DNA of 64,000 nucleotides from JAKFEE01 sp036675815 (GTDB taxonomy: Bacteria > Pseudomonadota > Alphaproteobacteria > Rhodospirillales > Magnetospirillaceae), in contig JAKFEE010000055.1 of NCBI GenBank assembly GCA_036675815.1, forward strand, positions 62,001 to 126,000, read 5' to 3'. Positions 35,323 through 43,076 of this stretch are shown here, piece by piece. The position numbers and the translations under genes were made by a program. The number at the start of each line of letters is the position of its first letter. The first letter of the stretch is position 1. The notes below the pieces were generated by a model. That model made no database searches, was not told where the DNA came from, and was given only the letters and a program-made list of their open reading frames with translations.

Positions 35323-36693
35323 TCATGCCAACAGTGCGTCGAGATTGAGCCGCCCGGCGCCGTAGTCGGCATCATGATCGGCGCCGCGCATCGCCGGCAC
35401 CTTGTCGGCACTGCCTTGTAGTGCCTCCTTGGCCTCGCCCGGCGTCATCCGCCCCCTGTTGGCGATCAGCAGTGCCGCCGCGGCGGCGACGCGCGGCGTC
35501 GCCATCGACGTGCCGTCCCAGCAGCCGTAGTTGACCTCCCGCCGGGCGGGCGGCTGCGGTCCGGACGGCCCGTCCAGATCCGCCTCGTACGTCGGCAACG
35601 TCGACCAGATCCCTTCGCCGGGGGCGGCGATGGCGCAATGCTCGCCACGCGTCGAGAACCAGGTGCGGGTGTCGTCGACGCCGGTGGCGGCCACGGCGAT
35701 CACCCCGGGGATGGCCGCCGGGTAGGACGTGGGGCTGCCCGCATCGCCGCCGTTGCCCATGGCGGCGACGACGATGGTGCCGCGGGCCAGCAGCCGGTCG
35801 AAGGCGCGCCGCTCGGCGGTGCTCGGCTCGCCCGGCCCGCCGATGCTGAGATTGACGACGTCCATGCCGGCCTCGGTGCATTCGTACAGCGCCCGCAGAT
35901 ACATGGCGTGACTGGCGTAGAACTCCGGGTTGTCACCGAATGTTTCATCGGGCACGTCGTCGAAGATCTTCCAGGCGTGCAGGTCGCAATTGCAGATGCC
36001 GTGAACGCCGACCGAATTGACCAAGGCAGCGATGGTGCCGGCGACGTGGGTGCCGTGCCCGACCAGATCGAGCCGGGAGCTGGGGGCCGCCGCATCGGGA
36101 TTGCGGTAGGTGTACTGCCGCGGCCGCGGCAGATCGGGGTGCAGGTCGTCGAGGCCGGTGTCGAGCACCGCCACCTTGATGCCGTCGGCGTCCCTGAATC
36201 CGGCTCTCTGGCGCGCCTGCCACCAGCCGATGCGCTTCAGGTTCCACATGGCGCTGTCGGCGGCGGGCGGCAGGGCGGCGGCCACGCTGGTGGCGGCCCG
36301 GGTGGCGCAGAGATAGCGCACCGGTGCCCGCGACACCGACAGGATCTGCGGGTCCGATGCCAGCGCCAGTTGCAGCTCGGGCAGGTCGACCTGGGGTTCG
36401 AGCTCGATGACGTTGACCCGCGGCTCCATCGCCGTCGCCGACGGCTGCGCCAGATACGTGGCGATGCCGAGGCTGCCGCGCCGCGGCACGGCGGCATCCG
36501 GCTTGGTGATCGGCACGACGCGCTTGATCATGCCGGCACGCTCATAAAAGGACAGGGCCGACATGCCGGGGCCGGCGGCAGCCGCGGCGATGCCGGCGAC
36601 GGCGATGTGCGGACTGAGCGACGGCCGCGTTTCCACGACCAGCATGCCGTCATGGTACTTGGGGGCGCCAGTGCTGTTGAAAATGCGATTCAT
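35323..36693 (-). CDS. Subtilisin-like serine protease (S8)
   Basis: A 456-residue S8 peptidase with an intact triad: D178 in VAVLDTG, H213 in GHGTHVAGT, S396 in DGTSMATP, plus oxyanion N314 in AMGNGG. There is no Sec signal peptide. The first 150 residues form a pro-region; 92-127 (NVIELEPQVDLPELQLAL, then SDPQILSVSRAPV) resembles an I9-type propeptide end. Two cysteine pairs (CNC, YEC) occur in the catalytic domain. The start at 36693 has GGGAGG upstream; an open extension to 37152 is not homologous. A propeptide-like protein is encoded directly downstream. Confidence 0.92.
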   Translation of the reverse strand: MNRIFNSTGAPKYHDGMLVVETRPSLSPHIAVAGIAAAAAGPGMSALSFYERAGMIKRVVPITKPDAAVPRRGSLGIATYLAQPSATAMEPRVNVIELEPQVDLPELQLALASDPQILSVSRAPVRYLCATRAATSVAAALPPAADSAMWNLKRIGWWQARQRAGFRDADGIKVAVLDTGLDDLHPDLPRPRQYTYRNPDAAAPSSRLDLVGHGTHVAGTIAALVNSVGVHGICNCDLHAWKIFDDVPDETFGDNPEFYASHAMYLRALYECTEAGMDVVNLSIGGPGEPSTAERRAFDRLLARGTIVVAAMGNGGDAGSPTSYPAAIPGVIAVAATGVDDTRTWFSTRGEHCAIAAPGEGIWSTLPTYEADLDGPSGPQPPARREVNYGCWDGTSMATPRVAAAAALLIANRGRMTPGEAKEALQGSADKVPAMRGADHDADYGAGRLNLDALLA

Positions 36694-36888
36694 CGCTTCC
36701 TCCCGTAGTGTGAGAGAGGCATGGTTGCAATGCACGCAGTACGAGTCAAAAGAATAATCGGATAAACCGAAAAGTAGTGGAGGCGCCGACACCTCGGCCG
36801 GCGATGGCGGTGCCTGGGCGCGCTTGCGCTGTCTCGGCGTCGCATCACCGGCTATGGTAGGCGCTTTCCGAATAGGGCCAAGGCCGCC

Positions 36889-37344
36889 ATGCCAGTCGTC
36901 GAACCGCGCAACCTCAAGCCTTCGCTCGGCCGCGATCAGCGGCTGATGGGTCTCGATCTCGGCACCAAGACCATCGGTCTGGCGCTGTCCGATGTCGTGC
37001 GCACCGTCGCCACCCCTTACGCCACGATCCGTCGGGTCAAATTCACGCCGGATGTCACCGAACTTCTCAAGATCGTCGAACGCGAGGGCGTCGGTGGGCT
37101 GGTGGTGGGGCTGCCGGTGGAGATGTCGGGCGACGAGGGCAGTCGCTGCCAAAGCGTACGTGCCTTCGTCTCCAATCTGCTCAAGCTGCGCGATCTACCG
37201 GTGAGTTTCTGGGACGAGCGGCTGTCGACCGCGGCGGTCACACGCACCTTGCTCGAAGCCGACGCCAGCCGCCGGCGCCGTGCCATGGTCGTCGACAAGA
37301 TGGCCGCTGCCTACATCCTGCAGGGCTTGCTCGACGCTACGTGA
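36889..37344 (+). CDS. ruvX: RuvX/YqgF Holliday-junction-resolvase-like protein
   Basis: A 151-residue RNase H-fold protein. LMGLDLGTKTIGLALSD contains the first acidic residue, GGLVVGLPVEMSG the second conserved strand, and FWDERLSTAAV the third motif. The family takes part in pre-16S rRNA 5'-end maturation and has been proposed as a Holliday junction nuclease. Proximity to gatCAB, separated here by a subtilase pair, is an alphaproteobacterial pattern. Confidence 0.95.
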   Translation: MPVVEPRNLKPSLGRDQRLMGLDLGTKTIGLALSDVVRTVATPYATIRRVKFTPDVTELLKIVEREGVGGLVVGLPVEMSGDEGSRCQSVRAFVSNLLKLRDLPVSFWDERLSTAAVTRTLLEADASRRRRAMVVDKMAAAYILQGLLDAT

Positions 37345-37705
37345 CGCGGACGTTACGTGACTCGATTGCGGGGTTGGGGTCCCGGCGGGGGCAGGGGGGA
37401 TGCCCCCGCCGGGGCGAAGCGAGGCGGCACAGGGGGGAGTGACGCCGCCTCTCAGGGGAAGTTCCCGGCGGGAGCAGGGGGGATGCTCCCGCCGGGATGA
37501 AGCGAGACGGCACAGGGGGGATGGGGGAAAGCCGCCTCGCAATCTCAAGCCTCACATGGGCCGGCAATCTTGCTAGTGCCAGACCCTTCGGGGAATTTTT
37601 CTTCAACTCCTTGAGCTATCCATTCGCTGGGGACCTTTTTACCGGCCCTCATTCCCCGGGTCCTTGTTCTTACGCAAATTAGTCGGGATTTTCCTGATCG
37701 ATCGT
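37345..37705. other. Gene-free 361-nt gap after ruvX
   Basis: The left half holds the tandem hairpin array at 37379-37540. The right half, about 37560-37700, is noticeably more AT-rich than its surroundings and carries TTTTT stretches and a widely spaced GGGCCGG / CCGGCCC pair. No plausible gene is visible on either strand. Its base composition differs from the flanks. Confidence 0.5.
37379..37540. repeat. Tandem two-unit hairpin array
   Basis: Two imperfect units of about 80 nt lie side by side. Unit 1 has a 13-bp hairpin with arms at 37381-37393 and 37401-37413 and a 7-nt G-rich loop, followed by a second stem GAGGCGGC / GCCGCCTC (37421-37428, 37444-37451). Unit 2 repeats this with arms at 37464-37476 and 37484-37496, and GAGACGGC / GCCGCCTC (37504-37511, 37531-37538). 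In the first hairpin a G:C pair of unit 1 is replaced by A:T in unit 2 on both arms, so pairing is conserved. Confidence 0.75.
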
Positions 37706-38944
37706 CTAGGTCGAACGGCGCAAAGCCGCGGTCATCGCCGCAAATGACAGCAGCATCGCGACCGACCATACCATACCGGCATACATGGTCATTGGCCCGG
37801 GGGCGCCGACAAACGGCAGCGCCAGGCGCATGATGGCCGCCACGCTGACCAGGGTGATCGCCGCCGTGGCCGCTGCCGAGAAGCGCACCGTGAGCCCGCG
37901 GCGCTGCAGCACGGTCCGCATCATCATCGCCAGGCTCAAGGTGCCGAGGGCGCCGACGGTGATGCCGTGCAGGGCGTCGGCCACCGGCAGCCAACCCAGT
38001 GCCTGCGCCGCCCCCTTGGTCAGGAGGCCGAGCCCCAGCCAAACATAGCCGAGATGCAGGCTCCACATCGCCGGCACGTCCAGGGTCCAATGCGTCTTCC
38101 AGCGCGCCAGGCGAACCAGGGCACTGATGCCGGCAACCGCCGAGCCGATGCCGCCCAGCAGTGGCAAGGTCATGGCCACGTCGGCGGCGGTGGCGACGAT
38201 CAGCCCGGCGATGCCCGTCCATTCCAGCCACGGCTGCACCCGTTGCGGCAGGAAGCCGCCCTTGTCGCGGACCACCCCGGCGGTGGAGGCGGGGATTACC
38301 CGGCCGCCCATGACCAGCATCAGCAGGGCCAGCAGGCCGACGGCGAGCATGATGCCGCGCCGTTCACCATCCGCCACCAGCCCCAGGGCCCCCAGCTGGT
38401 AGACGAGTTCGGCCAGCATGAAAGTGCCGAGCAGCGGCCCGAAGATCATGTTGTGTGCGGTGCGGGCTGCGCGCATGAACGGCCAGCCGGCGAAGACGAA
38501 CACGCACAGCGGGAAGGCCAGGGCGAGCATCGCCGTCGCCGCGCTGGCCGGGACGGCCAACACGCCTACCAACCGCGCCGCCAGCCACACGCTGAACGCC
38601 AAGGCCAGGGCCGGTCGATTGACTTTGGTGAACAGGAAGCCACCGACCACGCCCAGGCCGTAGCCCATCACCATCTCATGGGCGTGATAGGCCAAGGGCT
38701 CGCCGGCGGGCCATGGCAGCAGGCCGGCCCAGGCCAGCGCCCACAGCGGCACCGCCACGGCGGCGAAGGCCGTGGCGGCAAGGAAGAAGGGGATGAACGC
38801 TTGCGGGTAGCGGCCGCTGCGGGTGGCGCGACTTACGCCGGCGCCTTGTTGCCCGCCTTGCGCGACAGGGTTCGTGCCCGCGTTGCGCGTATGGTGAGCG
38901 TCGCCGTGGTCAGCAGGAACAGGATGATGGCGATGGCGTTGCAA
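37706..38944 (-). CDS. nnrS: NnrS family protein
   Basis: A polytopic membrane protein of the NnrS family, heme- and copper-containing proteins linked to nitric-oxide stress relief. Recognisable stretches are EPLAYHAHEMVMGYGLGVVGGFLFT, in pieces HAHEM and GYG, then GGRVIPASTAG, THWTLD and HGITVGALGT. The N-terminus is unusual: no in-frame ATG or GTG precedes the first conserved membrane span. The only standard start is a TTG at 38942-38944, 412 codons from the end, with a G-rich site just before it, overlapping the upstream gene by 112 nt. The start is therefore uncertain. Confidence 0.85.
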   Translation of the reverse strand: MQRHRHHPVPADHGDAHHTRNAGTNPVAQGGQQGAGVSRATRSGRYPQAFIPFFLAATAFAAVAVPLWALAWAGLLPWPAGEPLAYHAHEMVMGYGLGVVGGFLFTKVNRPALALAFSVWLAARLVGVLAVPASAATAMLALAFPLCVFVFAGWPFMRAARTAHNMIFGPLLGTFMLAELVYQLGALGLVADGERRGIMLAVGLLALLMLVMGGRVIPASTAGVVRDKGGFLPQRVQPWLEWTGIAGLIVATAADVAMTLPLLGGIGSAVAGISALVRLARWKTHWTLDVPAMWSLHLGYVWLGLGLLTKGAAQALGWLPVADALHGITVGALGTLSLAMMMRTVLQRRGLTVRFSAAATAAITLVSVAAIMRLALPFVGAPGPMTMYAGMVWSVAMLLSFAAMTAALRRST

Positions 38945-39936
38945 AGTCCCCCCTCGCTGCGCAACCAGTCATTTTCCAGAAGGTCCCCCAGCAGTCGCGT
39001 CGCCACCGAAAGATGCAGGACGACCAGGGGCACGTAGAAAAACCAAGTATAGGGCACGACCACGCGCAGCACCGCCGGCAGGATCACGGGTGCGTGCCCG
39101 AAGACCATGGCGAAGACGAAGCCGACGAACAGGCTGTGGAGGATGGCGTCGTAGACGTAGCCGGCTTCGGGCAGGCCATAGATCAGCGCCAGCGCCCCGG
39201 CCACCGCCAGCCATAGATAGCCCGAGAGCAGGCAAACCGCCATGAAGCGCGTCAGCCCGGTCTGGCGGATGGTGCGCCGGGCGATGTCATGGCGGACCAG
39301 CCACAGGGCCAGCAGCAGCAGGCCGGTGCCGAACAGGCCGCCACCAAGGGCCGCGTGGAATGGCTGCACGAAGGCGGCGAGCAGCAGCAGGGCCAAGGGG
39401 ATGGGCGCGGTGATGGCGCGATCGCGCGACGGCGGCAGGAAACGGCTGAGTTCCAGGCGCTCGCCGGCGATGGTCAGCACCAGGAAGGCCGACCAGAAGA
39501 CAACGACGGAGTTCACGGAAAAGCCCGTCAGCCACAGCACCGTGCCGAGCAGCCACGACGCGGCGCCAAGGCCGAGCACCAGGGTGAACAGCGCCCGCTG
39601 CTTGAACAGGACCACCGCGGCCATGGCGGCGAAGATCGCGCTGCCCAGAGCGAACAGCACGGCACCGACATCGGCATGGCCGGCGATGACGGCGATGCCG
39701 CCGATGCCGCTTGCCAGCGGTCCCATGTAGCCCCAGGCGCGGTCGAGGGCGACGGCGCGCTCGAGGCCGATGACCGTGCCGAAAAAGGCACAGACCATCA
39801 GGGGGCCGTGCACGACGGCAAGATCGACCATCGCCGCCGGCAAGGGCCAGCCAATGCGTGCCTCGCCGGCGAAAATTCCGGCGAGGAGGCCAATGGCGCC
39901 GAGAACGAAGAGAGGGATGCGCTCGCGGGCGACCAC
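38833..39936 (-). CDS. Polytopic membrane protein of the NnrS cluster
   Basis: A 367-residue protein with about ten to twelve hydrophobic spans, starting at a GTG (39936). His-containing membrane-edge motifs (VVHGPLMVCAFFGTVIGLERAV, HSLFVGFVFAMVFGHAPVILP) suggest a heme- or metal-binding membrane protein, distantly similar in layout to NnrS itself. The gene begins 7 nt after the MIP18-family gene and overlaps nnrS. Function is unknown; context points to nitrogen-oxide or low-oxygen physiology. Confidence 0.75.
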   Translation of the reverse strand: MVARERIPLFVLGAIGLLAGIFAGEARIGWPLPAAMVDLAVVHGPLMVCAFFGTVIGLERAVALDRAWGYMGPLASGIGGIAVIAGHADVGAVLFALGSAIFAAMAAVVLFKQRALFTLVLGLGAASWLLGTVLWLTGFSVNSVVVFWSAFLVLTIAGERLELSRFLPPSRDRAITAPIPLALLLLAAFVQPFHAALGGGLFGTGLLLLALWLVRHDIARRTIRQTGLTRFMAVCLLSGYLWLAVAGALALIYGLPEAGYVYDAILHSLFVGFVFAMVFGHAPVILPAVLRVVVPYTWFFYVPLVVLHLSVATRLLGDLLENDWLRSEGGLCNAIAIILFLLTTATLTIRATRARTLSRKAGNKAPA

Positions 39937-39943
39937 GGCGGCG

Positions 39944-40243
39944 TCAGCCCGGCCAGCCGAGTTGGCTCTTGGCGTCCTCGGTCATGCGGTCCGGCGTCCA
40001 GAACGGCTGGCTGAGCAGTTCGACATCCACCATCGGATCGCCGCAGTGGCGGCGGATGGCGTCCATGGCGTCCTGGCAGATCGAGCCGCCCTGCGGACAG
40101 GCCGGTGTCGTCATGATCAGCCCCACGTAAACACGATCGTCGCTGATATTCAGCGTCTCGACCAGGCCGAGATCGACGATGTTCACGCCGACCTCGGGAT
40201 CGAGCACCGCTTTCAGCGCCTCGGTCACGTCTTCTTCGGTCAT
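39944..40243 (-). CDS. MIP18-family (DUF59) metal-sulfur cluster assembly factor
   Basis: A 99-residue protein. LKAVLDPEVGVNIVDLGLV is the DUF59/MIP18 signature, and VGLIMTTPACPQGGSICQDAM carries the conserved cysteines. Family members assist iron-sulfur cluster assembly or insertion. The ATG overlaps the DUF1858 stop by 4 nt (ATGA), and the next gene starts 7 nt downstream, so it is an internal operon member. Confidence 0.9.
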   Translation of the reverse strand: MTEEDVTEALKAVLDPEVGVNIVDLGLVETLNISDDRVYVGLIMTTPACPQGGSICQDAMDAIRRHCGDPMVDVELLSQPFWTPDRMTEDAKSQLGWPG

Positions 40244-40449
40244 TGTTGGGTCTCCCTGGGCTCCGCCGCCGCATTGAGGTCGGCGAGCAGCGCGTCGAGC
40301 GCAAGGCCGTAAGTCTTGGCGACATCCGCTATCGTTTCGAATGGCGCCATGTCGCAACCAACGCAATTCAGTTTGTGGCGCACGAATACCGCCATGGTGG
40401 GTGGCCAGCGCCGCATCACTTCGTCCACCGTCAGATCGCAGCCGATCAT
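40240..40449 (-). CDS. DUF1858 protein
   Basis: A 69-residue protein starting MIGCDLTVDEVMRRWPPTM with the core VRHKLNCVGCDMAPFETIADVAKTYGL. The CVGC pair and the opening match DUF1858, a small domain found beside hybrid-cluster, nitrite and NO-related genes. The frame is open to 40506, but an ATG with GGGGAAA upstream supports 40449. It is the first gene after the Crp/Fnr regulator, 99 nt away, with a palindrome in the gap. Confidence 0.88.
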   Translation of the reverse strand: MIGCDLTVDEVMRRWPPTMAVFVRHKLNCVGCDMAPFETIADVAKTYGLALDALLADLNAAAEPRETQQ

Positions 40450-40505
40450 ATGGTTTCCCCACACCGTGAAGGCGGCATCATATCCACGTTGACGATGTGG
40501 AATCA

Positions 40506-40519
40506 TTGCGCCGGCGCAA
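40506..40519. promoter_or_regulatory. TTGCG-CCGG-CGCAA palindrome, candidate Crp/Fnr-type operator
   Basis: A perfect 14-bp inverted repeat, TTGCGCCGGCGCAA, lies 57 nt before the DUF1858 start and 30 nt after the end of the regulator gene. Its size and TTG-N8-CAA frame match Crp/Fnr-class sites (consensus TTGAT-N4-ATCAA), with GC in place of AT in the half-site. The neighbouring regulator has a histidine where Fnr has its base-reading glutamate, which fits a changed half-site. Assignment is inferred. Confidence 0.5.
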
Positions 40520-40548
40520 ATGTCTTAATGCAAATGTTGAGGAATCGA

Positions 40549-41241
40549 TCAGTCGTGGAGCTCTTCGGCGATTTGCACCAGCCCGTGCGGATTGCGGATG
40601 ATGATGCGCTGGCGGCCGCCCTCGATCAGCCCTTCCGATTCCCAGGCGCTGAGAGTTCGGCTGACGGTGTGCAGGGTGGCGCCGGTCATTTCGGCGATGT
40701 CCTGGCGCGACACCGGGAAATCGATCAGCACCCCCTCCTTGACGCGCTTGCCGGCCTGGCGGGCCAAGCGCAGCACGGCGCGGGCGATGCGGCGCTCGAC
40801 GCGCTCGGTGGCGAGTTCACGATAACGCGCCTGCAGCGCCTGGAATCGGCTGCCAATGGTCTCCAGGGCGTTGAGGGCGATGCGGGGAAAGCGCTCCATC
40901 AGGGGCGTCATCACCTTGCGGTCCCATTCCAGAACGGCGCTGTCCTGGACGGCGGTGGCGGTGCCCGGATAGCCGGTCTTGGAGAAAATCGCCGCCACCG
41001 CCAGCATCTCGCCGGGGCCGACGTAGTGCAGCACCACCTGATGGCCTTCCGGCGTCAGTTGTGCCACCTTGAAGCGGCCTTCGAGAACGATGAAGCAGGC
41101 GCGCGCCTCCTCCCCCTGGTCGATCAGCTCTTCACCCCGGGTGAGTCGGCGCAGCGACGCCGATTGGGCGACCACGTCCATGGCTACCGCGTCCAACCCC
41201 AAGAAAAGCTGCGCCGTTGGTGGGATTTGCCTGCCGTCCAT
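40549..41241 (-). CDS. Crp/Fnr-family transcription regulator
   Basis: A 230-residue regulator with an N-terminal cyclic-nucleotide-like beta-roll (FIVLEGRFKVAQLTPEGHQVVLHYVGPGE), a long dimer helix and a C-terminal winged helix-turn-helix (VSRQDIAEMTGATLHTVSRTLSAWE). The N-terminal cysteine set of oxygen-sensing Fnr is absent, so it is not a 4Fe-4S Fnr. A heme- or NO-responsive Dnr/Nnr-like sensor is plausible given the NnrS cluster downstream. The recognition helix has H-TVSR where Fnr has E-TVSR. The start MDGRQIPPTAQLF is preferred to a codon 10 residues upstream. Confidence 0.88.
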   Translation of the reverse strand: MDGRQIPPTAQLFLGLDAVAMDVVAQSASLRRLTRGEELIDQGEEARACFIVLEGRFKVAQLTPEGHQVVLHYVGPGEMLAVAAIFSKTGYPGTATAVQDSAVLEWDRKVMTPLMERFPRIALNALETIGSRFQALQARYRELATERVERRIARAVLRLARQAGKRVKEGVLIDFPVSRQDIAEMTGATLHTVSRTLSAWESEGLIEGGRQRIIIRNPHGLVQIAEELHD

Positions 41242-41415
41242 CACCGCTCCTAAGATGCCCAGGCACAGCATACGGTGTCGGGCGCCGAAGGCAAGGCGCG
41301 CTCTATGCGAATCGATATATCACCTTGGGAAGGGGTCGGCTGGTCGCCGGGTCTAGACAGTGTCGGCGGCGATTCGCTAAGCTGCTTAATCCAACCGCTG
41401 TGGTGGGAATAGGGT

Positions 41416-41820
41416 ATGGTGAAGGCGACCACGGGACTGTCACGCGGCGGCCGGGCGCTGGGTTTTGCCCTCGGCTGGTTGTGCGTCGGGCTGGGCTTGG
41501 TCGGGCTGGTGATGCCGGTGCTGCCGACGACGCCATTCCTCCTCGTCGCCGCCTGGGCCTTCGCGCGCAGTTCCCAGCGCTTTCACGACTGGCTGATCCA
41601 TCATCCCCAGTTGGGCGGGCCGGTGCGAGCCTGGCGCGAGCACGGTGTGGTGTCGACGCGGGCCAAGGTCGCGGCAGTGTCGACGATGACCGCCAGCCTG
41701 GCCTATGTGACGGTGTTCATCGCCGACGACTGGCTGCTGCCGATGGCGGCGGCCACCCCGATGGGCGCCACCGCCGTATGGCTGCTGACCCGCCCCGGCC
41801 GGGCACCCGACAACACCTAG
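41416..41820 (+). CDS. ybaN: YbaN family (DUF454) inner-membrane protein
   Basis: A 134-residue membrane protein. LGWLCVGLGLVGLVMPVLPTTPF is the DUF454 signature, followed by LVAAWAFARSSQRFHDWL and HPQLGGPVRAWRE. Two or three further hydrophobic spans follow. The family is widespread with no established role. It stands alone between the divergent regulator and the CoA-transferase gene. Confidence 0.88.
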   Translation: MVKATTGLSRGGRALGFALGWLCVGLGLVGLVMPVLPTTPFLLVAAWAFARSSQRFHDWLIHHPQLGGPVRAWREHGVVSTRAKVAAVSTMTASLAYVTVFIADDWLLPMAAATPMGATAVWLLTRPGRAPDNT

Positions 41821-41875
41821 AGAACCGCCGCCGCCTCCTGTAATCTCGCGGCTCCGCTTCGATTGCAGGACTGTC

Positions 41876-42955
41876 ATGCTTACCGACTGCCTTGCCGGGC
41901 TCCGCGTCCTCGACCTGTCGCAATACATTCCCGGACCCTTCGCCACGCTGATGCTGGCCGATCTCGGCGCCGAGGTGATCAAGATCGAGCCGCCGGCGGG
42001 CGATCCCATGCGCCAATTCGGGCCAATGGCGTCTGACGGCGTCAGTCCCTTCTATGAAGCGGTGAATGCCGGCAAGACGGTCGTCCGGCTCGACCTCAAG
42101 GGCGGCGACGCGGCGCTGGTGAGCGAACTGGTGGCCAAGGCCGACGTGCTGCTCGAATCGTTCCGCCCCGGCGCCCTCGAGCGGCTGGGGCTGGGCGCGG
42201 CGCGGCTGCGGCAGCTCAATCCGCGCCTGATCCACTGCGCCCTGTCGGGATTCGGCCAGACCGGGCCGTGGCGGCTGCGCGCCGGCCATGACCTGAGCTA
42301 TGTCGCCCTGACCGGCGGCCTGTCGCGCATGGGCCCCGAGGAGGCCCCGACCATCCCGTTCCCGCCGCCGGCCGATCACGCCGGGGCGATGCAGGCGGTG
42401 GTCGCCATCCTGGCCGCACTGGTGCGCCGCGCCACCACCGGCGAGGGCGCCAGCTTGGATGTCAGCCTGTACGAGAGCGCCTTGGCCTGGCAGTACATGA
42501 CTCTGGCCGGCGGCGGTCAAGACCGCGGCCGCGACCTGCTCAACGGCGGTGCCGCCTTCTATCGCATCTATCGCACGGCCGATGGCAAGTTCCTGGCGGT
42601 GGCGCCCATCGAGGCGAAGTTCTGGCGGGCGTTCTGCGAGGCGGCGGGGCGCCCCGACCTGGTGGCGCGCCAGGGCGAACCCCTGCCGCAGATCGAATTG
42701 ATCGCCGAGGTGGCCGCCACCATCGCCAGCCGGCCATTGGCGCACTGGGTGACGGCGATGGCCGATGCCGACTGCTGCGTCGAGCCGGTGCTGGAGCCGG
42801 GCGAGGTGGCTTCGCTGCCGCATGTCCAGGCGCGCGGCCTGCTCGGTGCGTCCGGCCAGGTCCTCACGCCCATCCTGCTCGATGGCGCGCCGCCATCGAA
42901 GCGCGTACCGGTGCGCCACCTCGACGCTGCCGCGATTCGCGCCGCCTGGGCCTGA
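41876..42955 (+). CDS. Family III CoA-transferase, alpha-methylacyl-CoA racemase-like
   Basis: A 359-residue protein with LAGLRVLDLSQYIPGPFATL, DLGAEVIKIEPPAGDP and GFGQTGPWRLRAGHDLSYVALTGGLSRMG. The GHDLSY segment matches the alpha-methylacyl-CoA racemase branch, where the His-Asp environment deprotonates the 2-methylacyl-CoA, rather than the GYD of transferases such as the one at 8025. A racemase role in branched fatty-acid or sterol degradation is likely but not proven. It has no obvious operon partner. Confidence 0.85.
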   Translation: MLTDCLAGLRVLDLSQYIPGPFATLMLADLGAEVIKIEPPAGDPMRQFGPMASDGVSPFYEAVNAGKTVVRLDLKGGDAALVSELVAKADVLLESFRPGALERLGLGAARLRQLNPRLIHCALSGFGQTGPWRLRAGHDLSYVALTGGLSRMGPEEAPTIPFPPPADHAGAMQAVVAILAALVRRATTGEGASLDVSLYESALAWQYMTLAGGGQDRGRDLLNGGAAFYRIYRTADGKFLAVAPIEAKFWRAFCEAAGRPDLVARQGEPLPQIELIAEVAATIASRPLAHWVTAMADADCCVEPVLEPGEVASLPHVQARGLLGASGQVLTPILLDGAPPSKRVPVRHLDAAAIRAAWA

Positions 42956-42981
42956 GTTTCGCTTGATCCAGGCCCGGGGTC

Positions 42982-43061
42982 GAGCGCGGACCTCCAGGTC
43001 CGCAAACGCCATGGAGCGTGGACAGTCCGCACAGAAATGCGGAGCTGGAGCTCCGCGCTCC
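42982..43061. repeat. GGAGC-bounded double-hairpin repeat, copy 4 (inverted, expanded)
   Basis: This copy is in the opposite orientation: the GCGGACCTCCAGGTCCGC half comes first and GCGGAGCTGGAGCTCCGC last. The spacer is longer than in the others and includes GGAGCGTGGACAGTCCGC, which looks like part of a second element. It lies between the CoA-transferase end and the convergent gene at 43077. Confidence 0.75.
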
Positions 43062-43076
43062 AAGGTGGCCCGAGAG

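Noticed and set aside
37560..37700. Possible small RNA or terminator in the AT-rich part of the gap after ruvX
   Set aside because: T-runs exist but no compact stem precedes them; the GGGCCGG/CCGGCCC arms are about 95 nt apart.
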